Origin: Lachnospiraceae bacterium
GTDB lineage: Bacteria > Bacillota > Clostridia > Lachnospirales > Lachnospiraceae
Length of the DNA stretch: 64,000 nt
NCBI GenBank assembly: GCA_017936885.1
Contig: JAGBEO010000003.1
Location: forward strand, 166,259 to 230,258
Reading direction: 5' to 3'
Part shown: positions 1 through 8,513 of the stretch, in pieces
Numbering within the stretch: position 1 is the first letter of the stretch
How the letters are laid out: each line of letters opens with the position of its first letter
Made by a program: the position numbers and the translations under genes
Notes under the pieces: model-generated
Told to the model about the DNA's origin: nothing
Databases searched by the model: none
Seen by the model: the letters and a program-made list of their open reading frames with translations, nothing else

Positions 1-2
1 CC

Positions 3-3000
3 GTAGCTTTGGAAAAGACTTTGGATTTGAATTACGGTATTTCTGTTCAGGGACAGGCAGATGAAATCAGGGATGTTGTATATGCGGCAAACAATGTCAA
101 CAATCAGAGCGATAAAGATGGGAATAGTCTCGCAGGCAGCAGCATTGGTGTATTCTATTGGGAGCCTGCATGGCTTTCTACATATTATGTTTATAACGCG
201 GACGGTACGATAGATCAGGATTTGTATAAGAAAAATCAGGAGCTGTGGGAAGAATACGGTTCCGGATGGGCATCCAGCTATTCAGCAGAATATGATCCTG
301 ACGATGCCGGTAAGTGGTATGGCGGCAGTGCAATTGATAATCAGGCATGGTTTGATTTCGACGGTACGGCGCTTCCTACGGCTCAGATATACAGCCTGAT
401 CAGAACAGGCGCTTCTGCAGAGCGTGCGGTTGCCAGTGTGGAGACTAAATTGGAACTTGAACTTACAGTAGGCGATAAATTGAATTGGCCTAAGGTAACT
501 GCAATCTATAACGATGGTACGAAAGAACAAATTGACGTTGACTGGGATGAAGATGAACAGAAGTTAGTAAACACAGATAAGGTAGGGGAATATACCGTCA
601 GCGGTAAGGTTATCTGTGATAATAAGGAGTATAATGTTCTTTTGACTATTAAAGTGTCAAGATCGAATGCAAGTAATAAGCTTATCAATCCTGGATTTGA
701 AGCTCGTGATAATGGCTGGGTTCAGACATATACCAAGGGTACCGGAAGTGTTGAAGCCAACGGTGATAACCCTCGCAGTGGGTCTTATGGATATAATTTC
801 TATTGTGAAGAACCTATGCAGTTTACGCTGACACAGACATTAACAGATCTGGAAGCAGGAACCTATACATTCGGTGGTTACATTCAGGGTAATGATATGG
901 GTTCGGACAATTTACAGTATGCTTTTGCTGAGGTATATGATGCGGACGGTAATCCTAAAGCGGTTAAGAATGCATCGGCTTCCTTGTCCGGATGGATGAT
1001 CTGGAATAATCCGGAAGTTACCGGTATATCTGTCTCCGAAGGTGATACGCTGGTAGTAGGGATGAAGATTACTCTGGATGAAGCTTATGGATGGGGAAGT
1101 TTTGATGATCTCTATCTGTATGGTACTTATGATATTACAGTGGACGAGGGTATTACAAACGGTGAGGTAACTGTCAGCGATCTGGAAGCAGGAAGCGGAG
1201 AGAGAGTCAAAGTAACATTGACCCCCGACAAAGGATATAATTTATCCACACTGACAATTTCGGGAAAGAGCATAGAAGACAGTACATTCCTGTCGTCCGA
1301 TCAGGCAACATCATCTTATGTGCCAGCAGAGGGAGATAGTGCAGTAAATGCGGTTGTCCTTACATATAAACCGGACATTACAGATGCGACAAGCGAATAC
1401 TTTATCATGCCAAATGGAAATGTGACAGTCAGTGCATCCTTTACAAGCATCTTTGATGAGAATGCAAAAGTATCTTTGGATGAGACGAATACGGATATTG
1501 TAGTGGATGAAATCGAAGATCAGTGGGCAACAGGAAAGAAGATTACACCTGCTGTTACGGTATCTTATAAAGGGTATAAACTGACATCTGCAGATTACAC
1601 CGTAACATACAAAGATAATATAAAGGTAGGTACGGCTCAGGCAATACTGAAAGGTAAAGGCAGATTTGAAGGTACAAGAACAGTTACTTTTACCATTAAA
1701 GAGGATACCAGAATTGATATTTCCAAGTATAAAGTTGTTTTGCAGAACAGTGATGTAGGAGCAGCATCATACTATCTGGGAGAACAGGAAGAAGTTGAGC
1801 CGACAATTAAACTGATGAATGGTGAGAAAGAGATAGATGCCAATGAATATACACTGTTCTATCAGAATAACAAGAAAATAGGTACGGCAACTTTGGTTGT
1901 ACTGCCTAATGAAGAGTCTGGTTATAAGGGCTCTGTTACAAAGAAATTCAATATTGTAAGATGCCCGCTTAACAGTCAAAATATTACGGTTAGTATTCCG
2001 GTGACATCATACACCTATACCGGAAATAAGATTACACCGTCTGTTACCGTGAAGTATCAGGGTAAGACATTATCAAAAGGTAAGGACTATACGGTAACTT
2101 ATGCAAATAACCAGAATGTAAGTACCGAGAAGAAGCCGGCAACTGTGAAGATTACCGGAAAAGGAAATTATTCGGGAAGCAGAACGACTTATGATCTTAC
2201 TGCCAATAATAAAGCCGGTACTGATAAACTGATCTTTATGATTACGCCTAAAGCAATCAGTGCGTCCAGCGTTACATTAACGGCTGCAAGCTTAGCCAAT
2301 ACCGGTAAGGCACAGTCGCTGAAGCTTACTGTTAAAGACGGCACCAAGGCACTGACAACAAAACAGTATGAGATTACGAAAATTGTCATGACAGAGGACG
2401 AGAACGGCACTGCGGTTTCAGCGGAAGATGGAGCAATCTATACCAAGGGAACCAAAGGTCAGAGCGCGAGAGTAAAGAAAGCAGGTAAGTACGAGGTTAC
2501 GATTGCCGGAAAAGGAAACTATGACAGTACAACGACCAGAACTGCAACTTTCCATGTAATAGGCAAAGACCATTTGCTTTCAAATGCCCAAATTAAAATA
2601 ACAGGCAAATATTATTATTCGGGGGCAGCAATCAAACCGCAGATGACAGTTAGTATTGCAGGGAAAGTTCTGGAGGAAGATAATTACACGGTATCTTATA
2701 TTAATCCTGCTACAAAGGTAACTACTAATATCAATGCGGGTAAAGCAATGGTTACCATTACAGGTAATGAGGAGAAGGGTTATTACGGAACTAAAACGGC
2801 AACCTTCACAATTAACAGAAGGTCAATTGCAACCGAACTGGGTAAGAAAAATGCGCTTGCTACAGGAATTATTCAGACACCTGTTTTCTCTAAGACAGTA
2901 TTAACGCAGTTGGAAGAAGACGGCGCTACTGTGGAAACAGTTGAAACGTCAGCAATCAAGGATAGCAACGGAAACTTTATATCAGTTGCAATTCCTTATA

Positions 3001-3737
3001 CCGGATATGCTCAGACACCGGCGTTTACGTTTACTTCTGTGAATGCAACAGACTCCGACTCGGGATCAATGACGCAGACGCTCATAAACGGCACCGACTA
3101 TACGATTACTTATAGTAATAATGTAAAAGGCGGAAAAGCGGCATCGATTACCGTGAAAGGAAAAGGCAATTACAGCGGCAGCGTAACAATCAAGAATGTA
3201 TTTACAGTGGCATCCAGAAGCCTGGATGATTTCAGTATCACAGTTGATTCGGCTGTATACACCGGTAAGGCATTAAAACCGGCAGTTACCTTTACAGACA
3301 AGACAACCGGTAAAGTGGTAGATCTGAGAAAAGACGTGGCTTACACGGTATCTTATAAGAATAATATAAAGGTAGCAAATAAGAGCGCAGCAAATGCAAA
3401 GACAACACCATATGCAGTTGTTACGATGAAAGGTTTGGCGAAATCAGCAGACGGTTCCAAGACAACCGGCAAGATCTATTTCACGATCAATAAGGCTACT
3501 ATCACGGAAGCAAATGTTAATGATATTGCAATACAGACTTATAAAGGTAAAGCATTGACACCGGCAGTTACGATTAATGTAAACGGAAGGAGACTTAAAG
3601 CAGGCAGGGATTATGTTGTTACTTACACGAATAATATCAGACGAAGCAGTAATCAGACGATAGGATATGCTACGATTGAGGGTAAAGGCAACTATTCCAC
3701 ATTGACACCAATTGTAAAGAAGTTTGTAATTAAATAA
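3..3737 (+). CDS. Secreted GH53 endo-beta-1,4-galactanase, 3' part, with CBM and Ig-like repeats
   Basis: The reading frame is open to the window edge, so the gene starts upstream and about 1240 C-terminal residues are visible. The motif GVFYWEPAW (about residues 47-55 counted from the TTG at 9) is the signature near the end of the GH53 (arabinogalactan endo-beta-1,4-galactosidase) barrel. The two catalytic glutamates of this family lie before it and are outside the window. A bacterial Ig-like domain follows (about 140-215), then a jelly-roll-like module (about 225-375, 'NPGFEARDNGW') resembling the galactan-binding CBM61 often fused to GH53. The rest is a long series of repeats of the form 'Y.G....PAVTV..G....DYTVTY.NN....A...KGKGNY.G', typical of large Lachnospiraceae surface proteins. 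No LPXTG or membrane anchor is visible at the C terminus, which ends FVIK. The inferred role is extracellular degradation of type I arabinogalactan/galactan from plant pectin. Family call sure, CBM number less so. Confidence 0.85.
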   Translation, partial: VALEKTLDLNYGISVQGQADEIRDVVYAANNVNNQSDKDGNSLAGSSIGVFYWEPAWLSTYYVYNADGTIDQDLYKKNQELWEEYGSGWASSYSAEYDPDDAGKWYGGSAIDNQAWFDFDGTALPTAQIYSLIRTGASAERAVASVETKLELELTVGDKLNWPKVTAIYNDGTKEQIDVDWDEDEQKLVNTDKVGEYTVSGKVICDNKEYNVLLTIKVSRSNASNKLINPGFEARDNGWVQTYTKGTGSVEANGDNPRSGSYGYNFYCEEPMQFTLTQTLTDLEAGTYTFGGYIQGNDMGSDNLQYAFAEVYDADGNPKAVKNASASLSGWMIWNNPEVTGISVSEGDTLVVGMKITLDEAYGWGSFDDLYLYGTYDITVDEGITNGEVTVSDLEAGSGERVKVTLTPDKGYNLSTLTISGKSIEDSTFLSSDQATSSYVPAEGDSAVNAVVLTYKPDITDATSEYFIMPNGNVTVSASFTSIFDENAKVSLDETNTDIVVDEIEDQWATGKKITPAVTVSYKGYKLTSADYTVTYKDNIKVGTAQAILKGKGRFEGTRTVTFTIKEDTRIDISKYKVVLQNSDVGAASYYLGEQEEVEPTIKLMNGEKEIDANEYTLFYQNNKKIGTATLVVLPNEESGYKGSVTKKFNIVRCPLNSQNITVSIPVTSYTYTGNKITPSVTVKYQGKTLSKGKDYTVTYANNQNVSTEKKPATVKITGKGNYSGSRTTYDLTANNKAGTDKLIFMITPKAISASSVTLTAASLANTGKAQSLKLTVKDGTKALTTKQYEITKIVMTEDENGTAVSAEDGAIYTKGTKGQSARVKKAGKYEVTIAGKGNYDSTTTRTATFHVIGKDHLLSNAQIKITGKYYYSGAAIKPQMTVSIAGKVLEEDNYTVSYINPATKVTTNINAGKAMVTITGNEEKGYYGTKTATFTINRRSIATELGKKNALATGIIQTPVFSKTVLTQLEEDGATVETVETSAIKDSNGNFISVAIPYTGYAQTPAFTFTSVNATDSDSGSMTQTLINGTDYTITYSNNVKGGKAASITVKGKGNYSGSVTIKNVFTVASRSLDDFSITVDSAVYTGKALKPAVTFTDKTTGKVVDLRKDVAYTVSYKNNIKVANKSAANAKTTPYAVVTMKGLAKSADGSKTTGKIYFTINKATITEANVNDIAIQTYKGKALTPAVTINVNGRRLKAGRDYVVTYTNNIRRSSNQTIGYATIEGKGNYSTLTPIVKKFVIK

Positions 3738-3747
3738 AAATATGAGC

Positions 3748-3802
3748 AAGGAGCTGTTGCAAAAGCAGATTAGTAATCTGCCGGAGCAATGGCTCCTTTT
3801 TT
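3748..3802 (+). terminator. Rho-independent terminator after the galactanase gene
   Basis: AAGGAGC (3748-3754) pairs with GCTCCTT (3792-3798) and is followed by a T run. The long loop holds a second hairpin, GCAGATT-AGT-AATCTGC (3764-3780), and an inner TTGC/GCAA pairing. Confidence 0.8.
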
Positions 3803-3855
3803 GTGTCATTGAGTCTGAAAAGCTATTTTTAATATCACATTTTGTTGTTATGCTA

Positions 3856-3885
3856 TTGCCGAAATAATAGGGGGGGGGGTATAAT
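3856..3885 (+). promoter_or_regulatory. Promoter with a 10-G tract in the spacer (candidate phase-variable promoter)
   Basis: A perfect -10 box TATAAT (3880-3885) is directly preceded by ten consecutive G (3870-3879). A -35-like TTGCCG lies at 3856-3861, giving an 18-nt spacer. Slippage in the G tract would change the spacer length and so the promoter strength, as known for phase-variable promoters in other bacteria. It lies 50 nt upstream of the start at 3935 and could also drive the protease gene. The -35 is only a 4/6 match. Confidence 0.55.
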
Positions 3886-3934
3886 AAAATTGGTTTTTTT
3901 TAGTAATACACAATATATGTAGAAGGGAGATTAA

Positions 3935-4297
3935 ATGAAACAAAAGATGCTGAAAATCATCATTGTGATTGCAATCATCCTTGTGCTGATGCTGGCAGGA
4001 TGGTATGTGATGTTTTCTTATTTAGGCATTGGACCGGCTTTTCCGTTTCTTCCGGAGCAGGAGATTGATATGGAGAGTGTCGAGATGGGAAAATTGGCGG
4101 AAGATCAATTGATGGCATTGGTGGAAACCGAAGACGGGGCTGAGGAAATCGCAGAGCAGTATGGTATTGAACTGGTTTCTTTTGCAGACGGCGTGGCAAC
4201 CTACAGAACGCAGGAAGATCCGAATGAAGTGATTGTAAGAGGACAGGAAAACGGATATCCGCAGCTTTATCTGAATTATGTTCGGACAATTGATTAA
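3935..4297 (+). CDS. Small membrane-anchored protein resembling a free-standing subtilase propeptide
   Basis: This is a 120-residue protein with an N-terminal hydrophobic helix (about residues 7-29), so it is either anchored with its C-terminal part outside or exported. Residues about 67-119 (pattern 'EEIAEQYGIEL...GVATYRTQED...YPQLYLNYVRTI') match, by eye, the propeptide-like region of the subtilase encoded next (pattern 'AETIAEAYHAEL...GVVTMKLTEG...PAVYPNYYRYI', about residues 245-305). Both keep the IAE-Y-EL core, the GV.T strand and the YP..Y.NY...I ending. I9-type propeptides fold next to, chaperone and inhibit their protease. The inference is that this gene supplies an inhibitor or chaperone for the downstream protease. 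The start has a GAAGGGAG ribosome site 6-7 nt before it. It sits 51 nt before the protease gene, under the G-tract promoter. No named family is recognised. Confidence 0.7.
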   Translation: MKQKMLKIIIVIAIILVLMLAGWYVMFSYLGIGPAFPFLPEQEIDMESVEMGKLAEDQLMALVETEDGAEEIAEQYGIELVSFADGVATYRTQEDPNEVIVRGQENGYPQLYLNYVRTID

Positions 4298-4348
4298 GCA
4301 ACAGAGTTCACAATAGTTACATTCATTAGTGAATAATAATAAAGAAAG

Positions 4349-7300
4349 ATGAGGAGAGAGATGAGTACAACGAGAAAAGTAAGGAATGCTGTGTTATCAC
4401 TGCTGTTATCCGCGGCTTTGATTGCGGAACCGACGGTTGGTTCTGCTGTTGCATATGCTGCAGAGCCTGTTGACGGACAGCGTGTAAGTTTCAGTGTGAC
4501 AGAGGATGAGCAGGACGGTTCCGGTGAATCAGGAAGCAAAGAAGGCGGTTCCAGTGAGTCAGGGAAAGAAGAAGGCGGTTCCAGCGAGTCAGGGAAAGAA
4601 GAAGGCGGTTCCGGTGAGTCAGGGAAAGAAGAAGGCGGTTCCGGTGAGTCAGGGAAGGAAGAAGGCGGTTCCGGTGAGTCGGGGAGCGAAGAAGGCGGTT
4701 CCGGCGAGTCAGGGAGCGAAGAAGATGGCTCTGGTGAATCAGGAAATGAGCAGGATGGTTCCGATGAGTCAGGAAGTGAAGAGGACGGTTCAGAAACAGA
4801 GGAAGATGATGAACTGAATCAGGAAGAAGAGAATCCGGAAACAGAGGAAGAATCTGAAGAAGTGGATGAACTTGAAGAGGAAAAGACAGAGAAAGAAACA
4901 GAGGATGAAGAAGAGGAGAAGTTAGAAGGCTTTTCTTCCATGCCCTCCGGTTATAAGCTCTCATCTGAACAGAAGGAACTGAAAGCGGACCTGGCTGCAA
5001 GTATGAGTTCTTTTGATGAAGACGGAGAAGGTTCTCTTTATGTTGAGAGAGAAGTATTTGCTTTTGCAGATTCAAGAGAGGAAGCGGAAACGATTGCAGA
5101 AGCTTATCACGCAGAATTGATTGAGTATGATCTGGGTGTTGTTACTATGAAGCTGACAGAGGGGACTTCTGTCGGTAAAGCATTACGGGTGGCAGCATCT
5201 GCGGATAACAATCTGCCTGCTGTCTATCCGAATTATTACCGTTATATTACTACGGAATCGGAGTTAGAGGAAAGCAGCAGTGATTCTGATTCCCAGATAG
5301 AGATTGTGGAAGAAGAATATGACACGGCAGCAGATGAAGAGTTGGGAAGTGAAGAAGGGGATGTATTATCTCCGGAAGCTTATGAGTATGCGGTGGAGGC
5401 ATACAGTGATCCTTATTTGTCCCCCGGAAGCAGTATGTATCAGTGGCAGCATGTTAATGTCGGTTCCGTCTATGCGTGGAATGCAGGATATACCGGAAGC
5501 GGTGTTAAGGTGGCAGTGCTGGACAGCGGTGTGACTCCGATGTCAAATGAGCTGACACTTGCCGGAAATGCAAATGCAATCAGTCCTTCCAGTGCGGCAA
5601 CAGACGGCAACGGACATGGAACACATGTGGCAGGTATTATCGGTGCGAAAACCAACTCGATCGGCGGTGCAGGTATTGCGCCGAATGCGAGCATTTATAA
5701 TGTTAAGGTAATGAGTGATGACGGTTCTGGTACGGATGATGATATCTTAAGAGGTATTCAACAAGCCATTGACTGGAAAGTAAATGTAATTAACATGAGT
5801 TTAGGCGGTGTTGGATACAGTACGGCTTTCCAGAATAAAATTAATCAGGCATATAAGAACGGAATAGCTGTTTTTGCTGCTGCAGGCAATGACGGCGGCA
5901 GTAATATGCATTATCCCGCAGCGTATGATCATGTAATCAGTATTGGTGCGGTAGATAATAATAATGAGAGAGCATCTTTTTCAAATTATGGAGCATGGGT
6001 GGATCTGAGTGCGCCGGGTGTTAATATCTGGTCTACCGGAACCAGTGGAACTTCTTATGTGAGTATGAGCGGAACCTCCATGGCATGTCCGGTTGCCGCA
6101 GGTGAAGCAGCGGTTATTTTGTCTGCAAATCTGTCAGCAATCAAAGGGAAATCCGGCGGTGCCAAAGTGGATGCTTTGGAAAACTTTATGAAGGCAAATG
6201 CGGTTAATGCCGGTTCCGGTATGGGCAGAGGCGTTACCAGCCTGACGAAGGCATTTAATATCAGTGTAGCATCAGCAAAGCCGGCGGCACCGAATATTAT
6301 AGCATCGGTTGCAAAGAATGCACAGAGTGTATCGGTTAAGATCACGGCGGCAGCAGGAACAACGATTTACTATACGACAGACGGTAAGGCACCTACTTAT
6401 AAAGATGGTGTTGCAGGAGCTAATACCTTGCGGTATACGGGAACTGTTATGATAGCAGATGTGCAGAAGGGAACAGTACAGGCAATTGCAGTCAATGCAA
6501 GCGGTGTATCCAGTGCGGTGAAAAAAGTCAGCTTTACCTTAAAACCGTATGTGTCAAGTATTGAGATTTCCGGCGTGTCCCAGGTTGTGAAAGGGAAATC
6601 CTCCCAGTTAACCGCGACAGTATTGCCGACTTATGCAACAAATAAGAAGATAACATGGAGTATAAAAAAGAGTAATGGAAGTAAGGTTGAAAAGGCAGAT
6701 GGCGTAACCGTTAGTACCAATGGTAAAGTGACTGCGACTAAGACAGCAAAAGCAGGAACTTATACTGTAACGGCAAAGGCACAGGATGCTTCCGGTAAAA
6801 CGGCTACATATACGATTACAATTATTGATTCGGTTAAGATAGCATCAGCGAAGTTTACCTCAACGAAATTGGATCTGGCAATACCGACCAATAAAACATA
6901 TAATATGTCATCGATGCTTGATGCAAAGACAGTATCGGGTGCGAAGGCAGCGGTATCTGATTTTAAGTGGACGAGCAGCAATACTGCGATTGCAACCGTA
7001 GATGCCAAGGGTGTTGTAACACCGAAGGCACCGGGCAGTGTAACGATTACTGCACTGGCGAATGATACAAGTAATAAGAAGGCAACCTGTAAACTGACAA
7101 TTAAGCAGCTTGCAACCACGGTAACGATTACGGGAGATAACCAGGTTGCACGCGGTAAGAGACTCACCTTAAAGGCAACAGTAGATCCGACCAATGTAAG
7201 CAATAAAAAGGTTACATGGAGTATTACGAAAAGCAATGGAAGTCAGGTGTCAAAGACAGACGGCGTAACAATCAGCTCATCAGGTGTTGTGTCAGCTACA

Positions 7301-8302
7301 GCAAAAGCAACAACGGGAGCTTATAAAGTAACGGCAACAGCGGCAGATGGAAGTAAGTGCGCTGCTTCCAAGACGATTACGGTCAAAGGCGGTGTGATCA
7401 ACTCTTTGACCTTTGATAAGAAGGCGGGTACTATTTACCGGACGGCAGGTTCTTCTTCGGCACCTACCAAAATGACGATTAAGGCGACCCTGAAAGGAAC
7501 CAGCGGATTTGCAGGCAATGCCTATACGTGTACAAGCAGTAATGAGGGTATTGCTACCGCATCGGCAACAGGAACAAACGGTACGGTAACGATTACAGTA
7601 AAGGCAACAGGCAAAGCCACCGGCAAGACAACGATTACGCTTGCATCTACCGATGGAAGCAATAAGAAGGCGACATGTACAGTTACGGTAAATAATCCGG
7701 TATCCAAAATAAATATTGCCCCTACAGCCGGCAATAACAACTATGTTGCGAAAGGAAAGACTTTAGCGCTGAAAGCAACATTAGAGACAGAATACGGTGC
7801 AGTTTCCAATAAGAATGTGACATGGAATATATACGACAGCAATGGAAAAGAAGCAACTGCCAAGTCTCATGGCGTGTCCATTAATGCCAGCGGTACGGTA
7901 AATGTAACGAAGACTGCTAAGTTAGGTACTTACAAGGTGAAAGCAACTGCTAAGGACGGAAGTGGTGCTAATGCTTCATATAGTATTAAAGTCACAGAGG
8001 GTGTTGAGGAAATATTTGTATTATATAAGGGATATCCATTAACTACAAAAGGGACGAATACCATGAAGCAGTATTGGACGGCTTACTTCCCGATTTCATG
8101 GGAATCATCCAATGGCAGTTATTCCGGTTCTTTTGCGGTTTCATCCTCTAATCCTAAAGTGATGTCAGGATCGATCGTATATTCGAACGGTTATCCATAT
8201 CTTTTGGTTTCTGCAGATAATCCAGGAACTGCAACTATTACACTTAAGGCGATGGATGGCAGCGGTAAACAGGTGAAATATAAGTTTAGGGTATATAAGT
8301 AG
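4349..8302 (+). CDS. Secreted subtilisin-like serine protease (S8) with acidic repeat region and Big_2-type repeats
   Basis: A cell-surface or secreted protease of about 1317 residues. It has a signal peptide (residues about 1-38, ending VAYAA), nine in-frame 10-residue repeats of the type GSGESGKEEG (DNA 4517-4786), a strongly acidic stretch, and a propeptide-like domain (about 245-305). The S8 domain has the complete triad: Asp392 (VAVLDSGV), His423 (GNGHGTHVAG) and Ser577 (SGTSMACP), plus the oxyanion Asn in AAAGNDGG. A chitobiase-C/FN3-like module follows ('TTIYYTTDGKAPTY'), then four or five Big_2 Ig-like repeats. There is no LPXTG motif, so the means of wall attachment is unclear. An in-frame ATG at 4361 follows AGGAG with a 4-nt spacer and is an alternative start. 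The natural substrate is unknown. The preceding gene may encode its partner inhibitor. Confidence 0.93.
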   Translation: MRREMSTTRKVRNAVLSLLLSAALIAEPTVGSAVAYAAEPVDGQRVSFSVTEDEQDGSGESGSKEGGSSESGKEEGGSSESGKEEGGSGESGKEEGGSGESGKEEGGSGESGSEEGGSGESGSEEDGSGESGNEQDGSDESGSEEDGSETEEDDELNQEEENPETEEESEEVDELEEEKTEKETEDEEEEKLEGFSSMPSGYKLSSEQKELKADLAASMSSFDEDGEGSLYVEREVFAFADSREEAETIAEAYHAELIEYDLGVVTMKLTEGTSVGKALRVAASADNNLPAVYPNYYRYITTESELEESSSDSDSQIEIVEEEYDTAADEELGSEEGDVLSPEAYEYAVEAYSDPYLSPGSSMYQWQHVNVGSVYAWNAGYTGSGVKVAVLDSGVTPMSNELTLAGNANAISPSSAATDGNGHGTHVAGIIGAKTNSIGGAGIAPNASIYNVKVMSDDGSGTDDDILRGIQQAIDWKVNVINMSLGGVGYSTAFQNKINQAYKNGIAVFAAAGNDGGSNMHYPAAYDHVISIGAVDNNNERASFSNYGAWVDLSAPGVNIWSTGTSGTSYVSMSGTSMACPVAAGEAAVILSANLSAIKGKSGGAKVDALENFMKANAVNAGSGMGRGVTSLTKAFNISVASAKPAAPNIIASVAKNAQSVSVKITAAAGTTIYYTTDGKAPTYKDGVAGANTLRYTGTVMIADVQKGTVQAIAVNASGVSSAVKKVSFTLKPYVSSIEISGVSQVVKGKSSQLTATVLPTYATNKKITWSIKKSNGSKVEKADGVTVSTNGKVTATKTAKAGTYTVTAKAQDASGKTATYTITIIDSVKIASAKFTSTKLDLAIPTNKTYNMSSMLDAKTVSGAKAAVSDFKWTSSNTAIATVDAKGVVTPKAPGSVTITALANDTSNKKATCKLTIKQLATTVTITGDNQVARGKRLTLKATVDPTNVSNKKVTWSITKSNGSQVSKTDGVTISSSGVVSATAKATTGAYKVTATAADGSKCAASKTITVKGGVINSLTFDKKAGTIYRTAGSSSAPTKMTIKATLKGTSGFAGNAYTCTSSNEGIATASATGTNGTVTITVKATGKATGKTTITLASTDGSNKKATCTVTVNNPVSKINIAPTAGNNNYVAKGKTLALKATLETEYGAVSNKNVTWNIYDSNGKEATAKSHGVSINASGTVNVTKTAKLGTYKVKATAKDGSGANASYSIKVTEGVEEIFVLYKGYPLTTKGTNTMKQYWTAYFPISWESSNGSYSGSFAVSSSNPKVMSGSIVYSNGYPYLLVSADNPGTATITLKAMDGSGKQVKYKFRVYK
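4517..4786 (+). repeat. Nine 30-bp in-frame coding repeats in the protease gene
   Basis: Nine units start with GGTTCC and encode GS(S/G)ESG(K/S)EE(G/D). The central units differ by one or two bases only, while the outer units are more diverged. Because the unit is 30 bp, recombination between copies would change linker length without breaking the frame. Confidence 0.9.
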
Positions 8303-8323
8303 TTTGCACTACATAGCACAGAA

Positions 8324-8365
8324 AGCAGGACTTACTTGGGAATCCAAATAAGTCCCGCTTTTTTA
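8324..8365 (+). terminator. Rho-independent terminator after the subtilase gene
   Basis: A hairpin of AGC-GGACTTA-TT against AA-TAAGTCC-GCT (8324-8359), with two small mismatches, is followed by six T. Confidence 0.85.
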
Positions 8366-8400
8366 TTTCCATTAAAATTCTTAATTTTCCCTTATCCAAG

Positions 8401-8429
8401 TGTACACTATCTTCATTTTCGGGTATAAT
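8401..8429 (+). promoter_or_regulatory. Putative promoter of the DUF3048 lipoprotein gene
   Basis: TATAAT at 8424-8429 lies 17 nt after TGTACA (8401-8406), a weak -35. It is placed 85 nt before the start codon at 8514. Confidence 0.45.
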
Positions 8430-8513
8430 AAAAACATTCATGGTGTAAAAATTATATATATGGCAAAATAAAATCACAGCCCAAAGTACAAACAGTGCAG
8501 AAAAGAGGTACCA

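Noticed and set aside
3870-3879. The 10-G run as a sequencing or assembly artefact
   Set aside because: Not excluded, since homopolymers are error-prone, but its exact position between -35-like and -10 elements makes a biological role worth testing.
4517-4786. Regular 30-bp repeats as a CRISPR array
   Set aside because: Repeats are contiguous with no spacers, lie in frame inside a protease gene and encode a Ser/Gly/Glu linker.
4491-5075. Long minus-strand open frame across the protease repeat region
   Set aside because: It is an artefact of the repetitive acidic coding sequence (Leu/His/Arg-rich translation), without a ribosome site or known fold.
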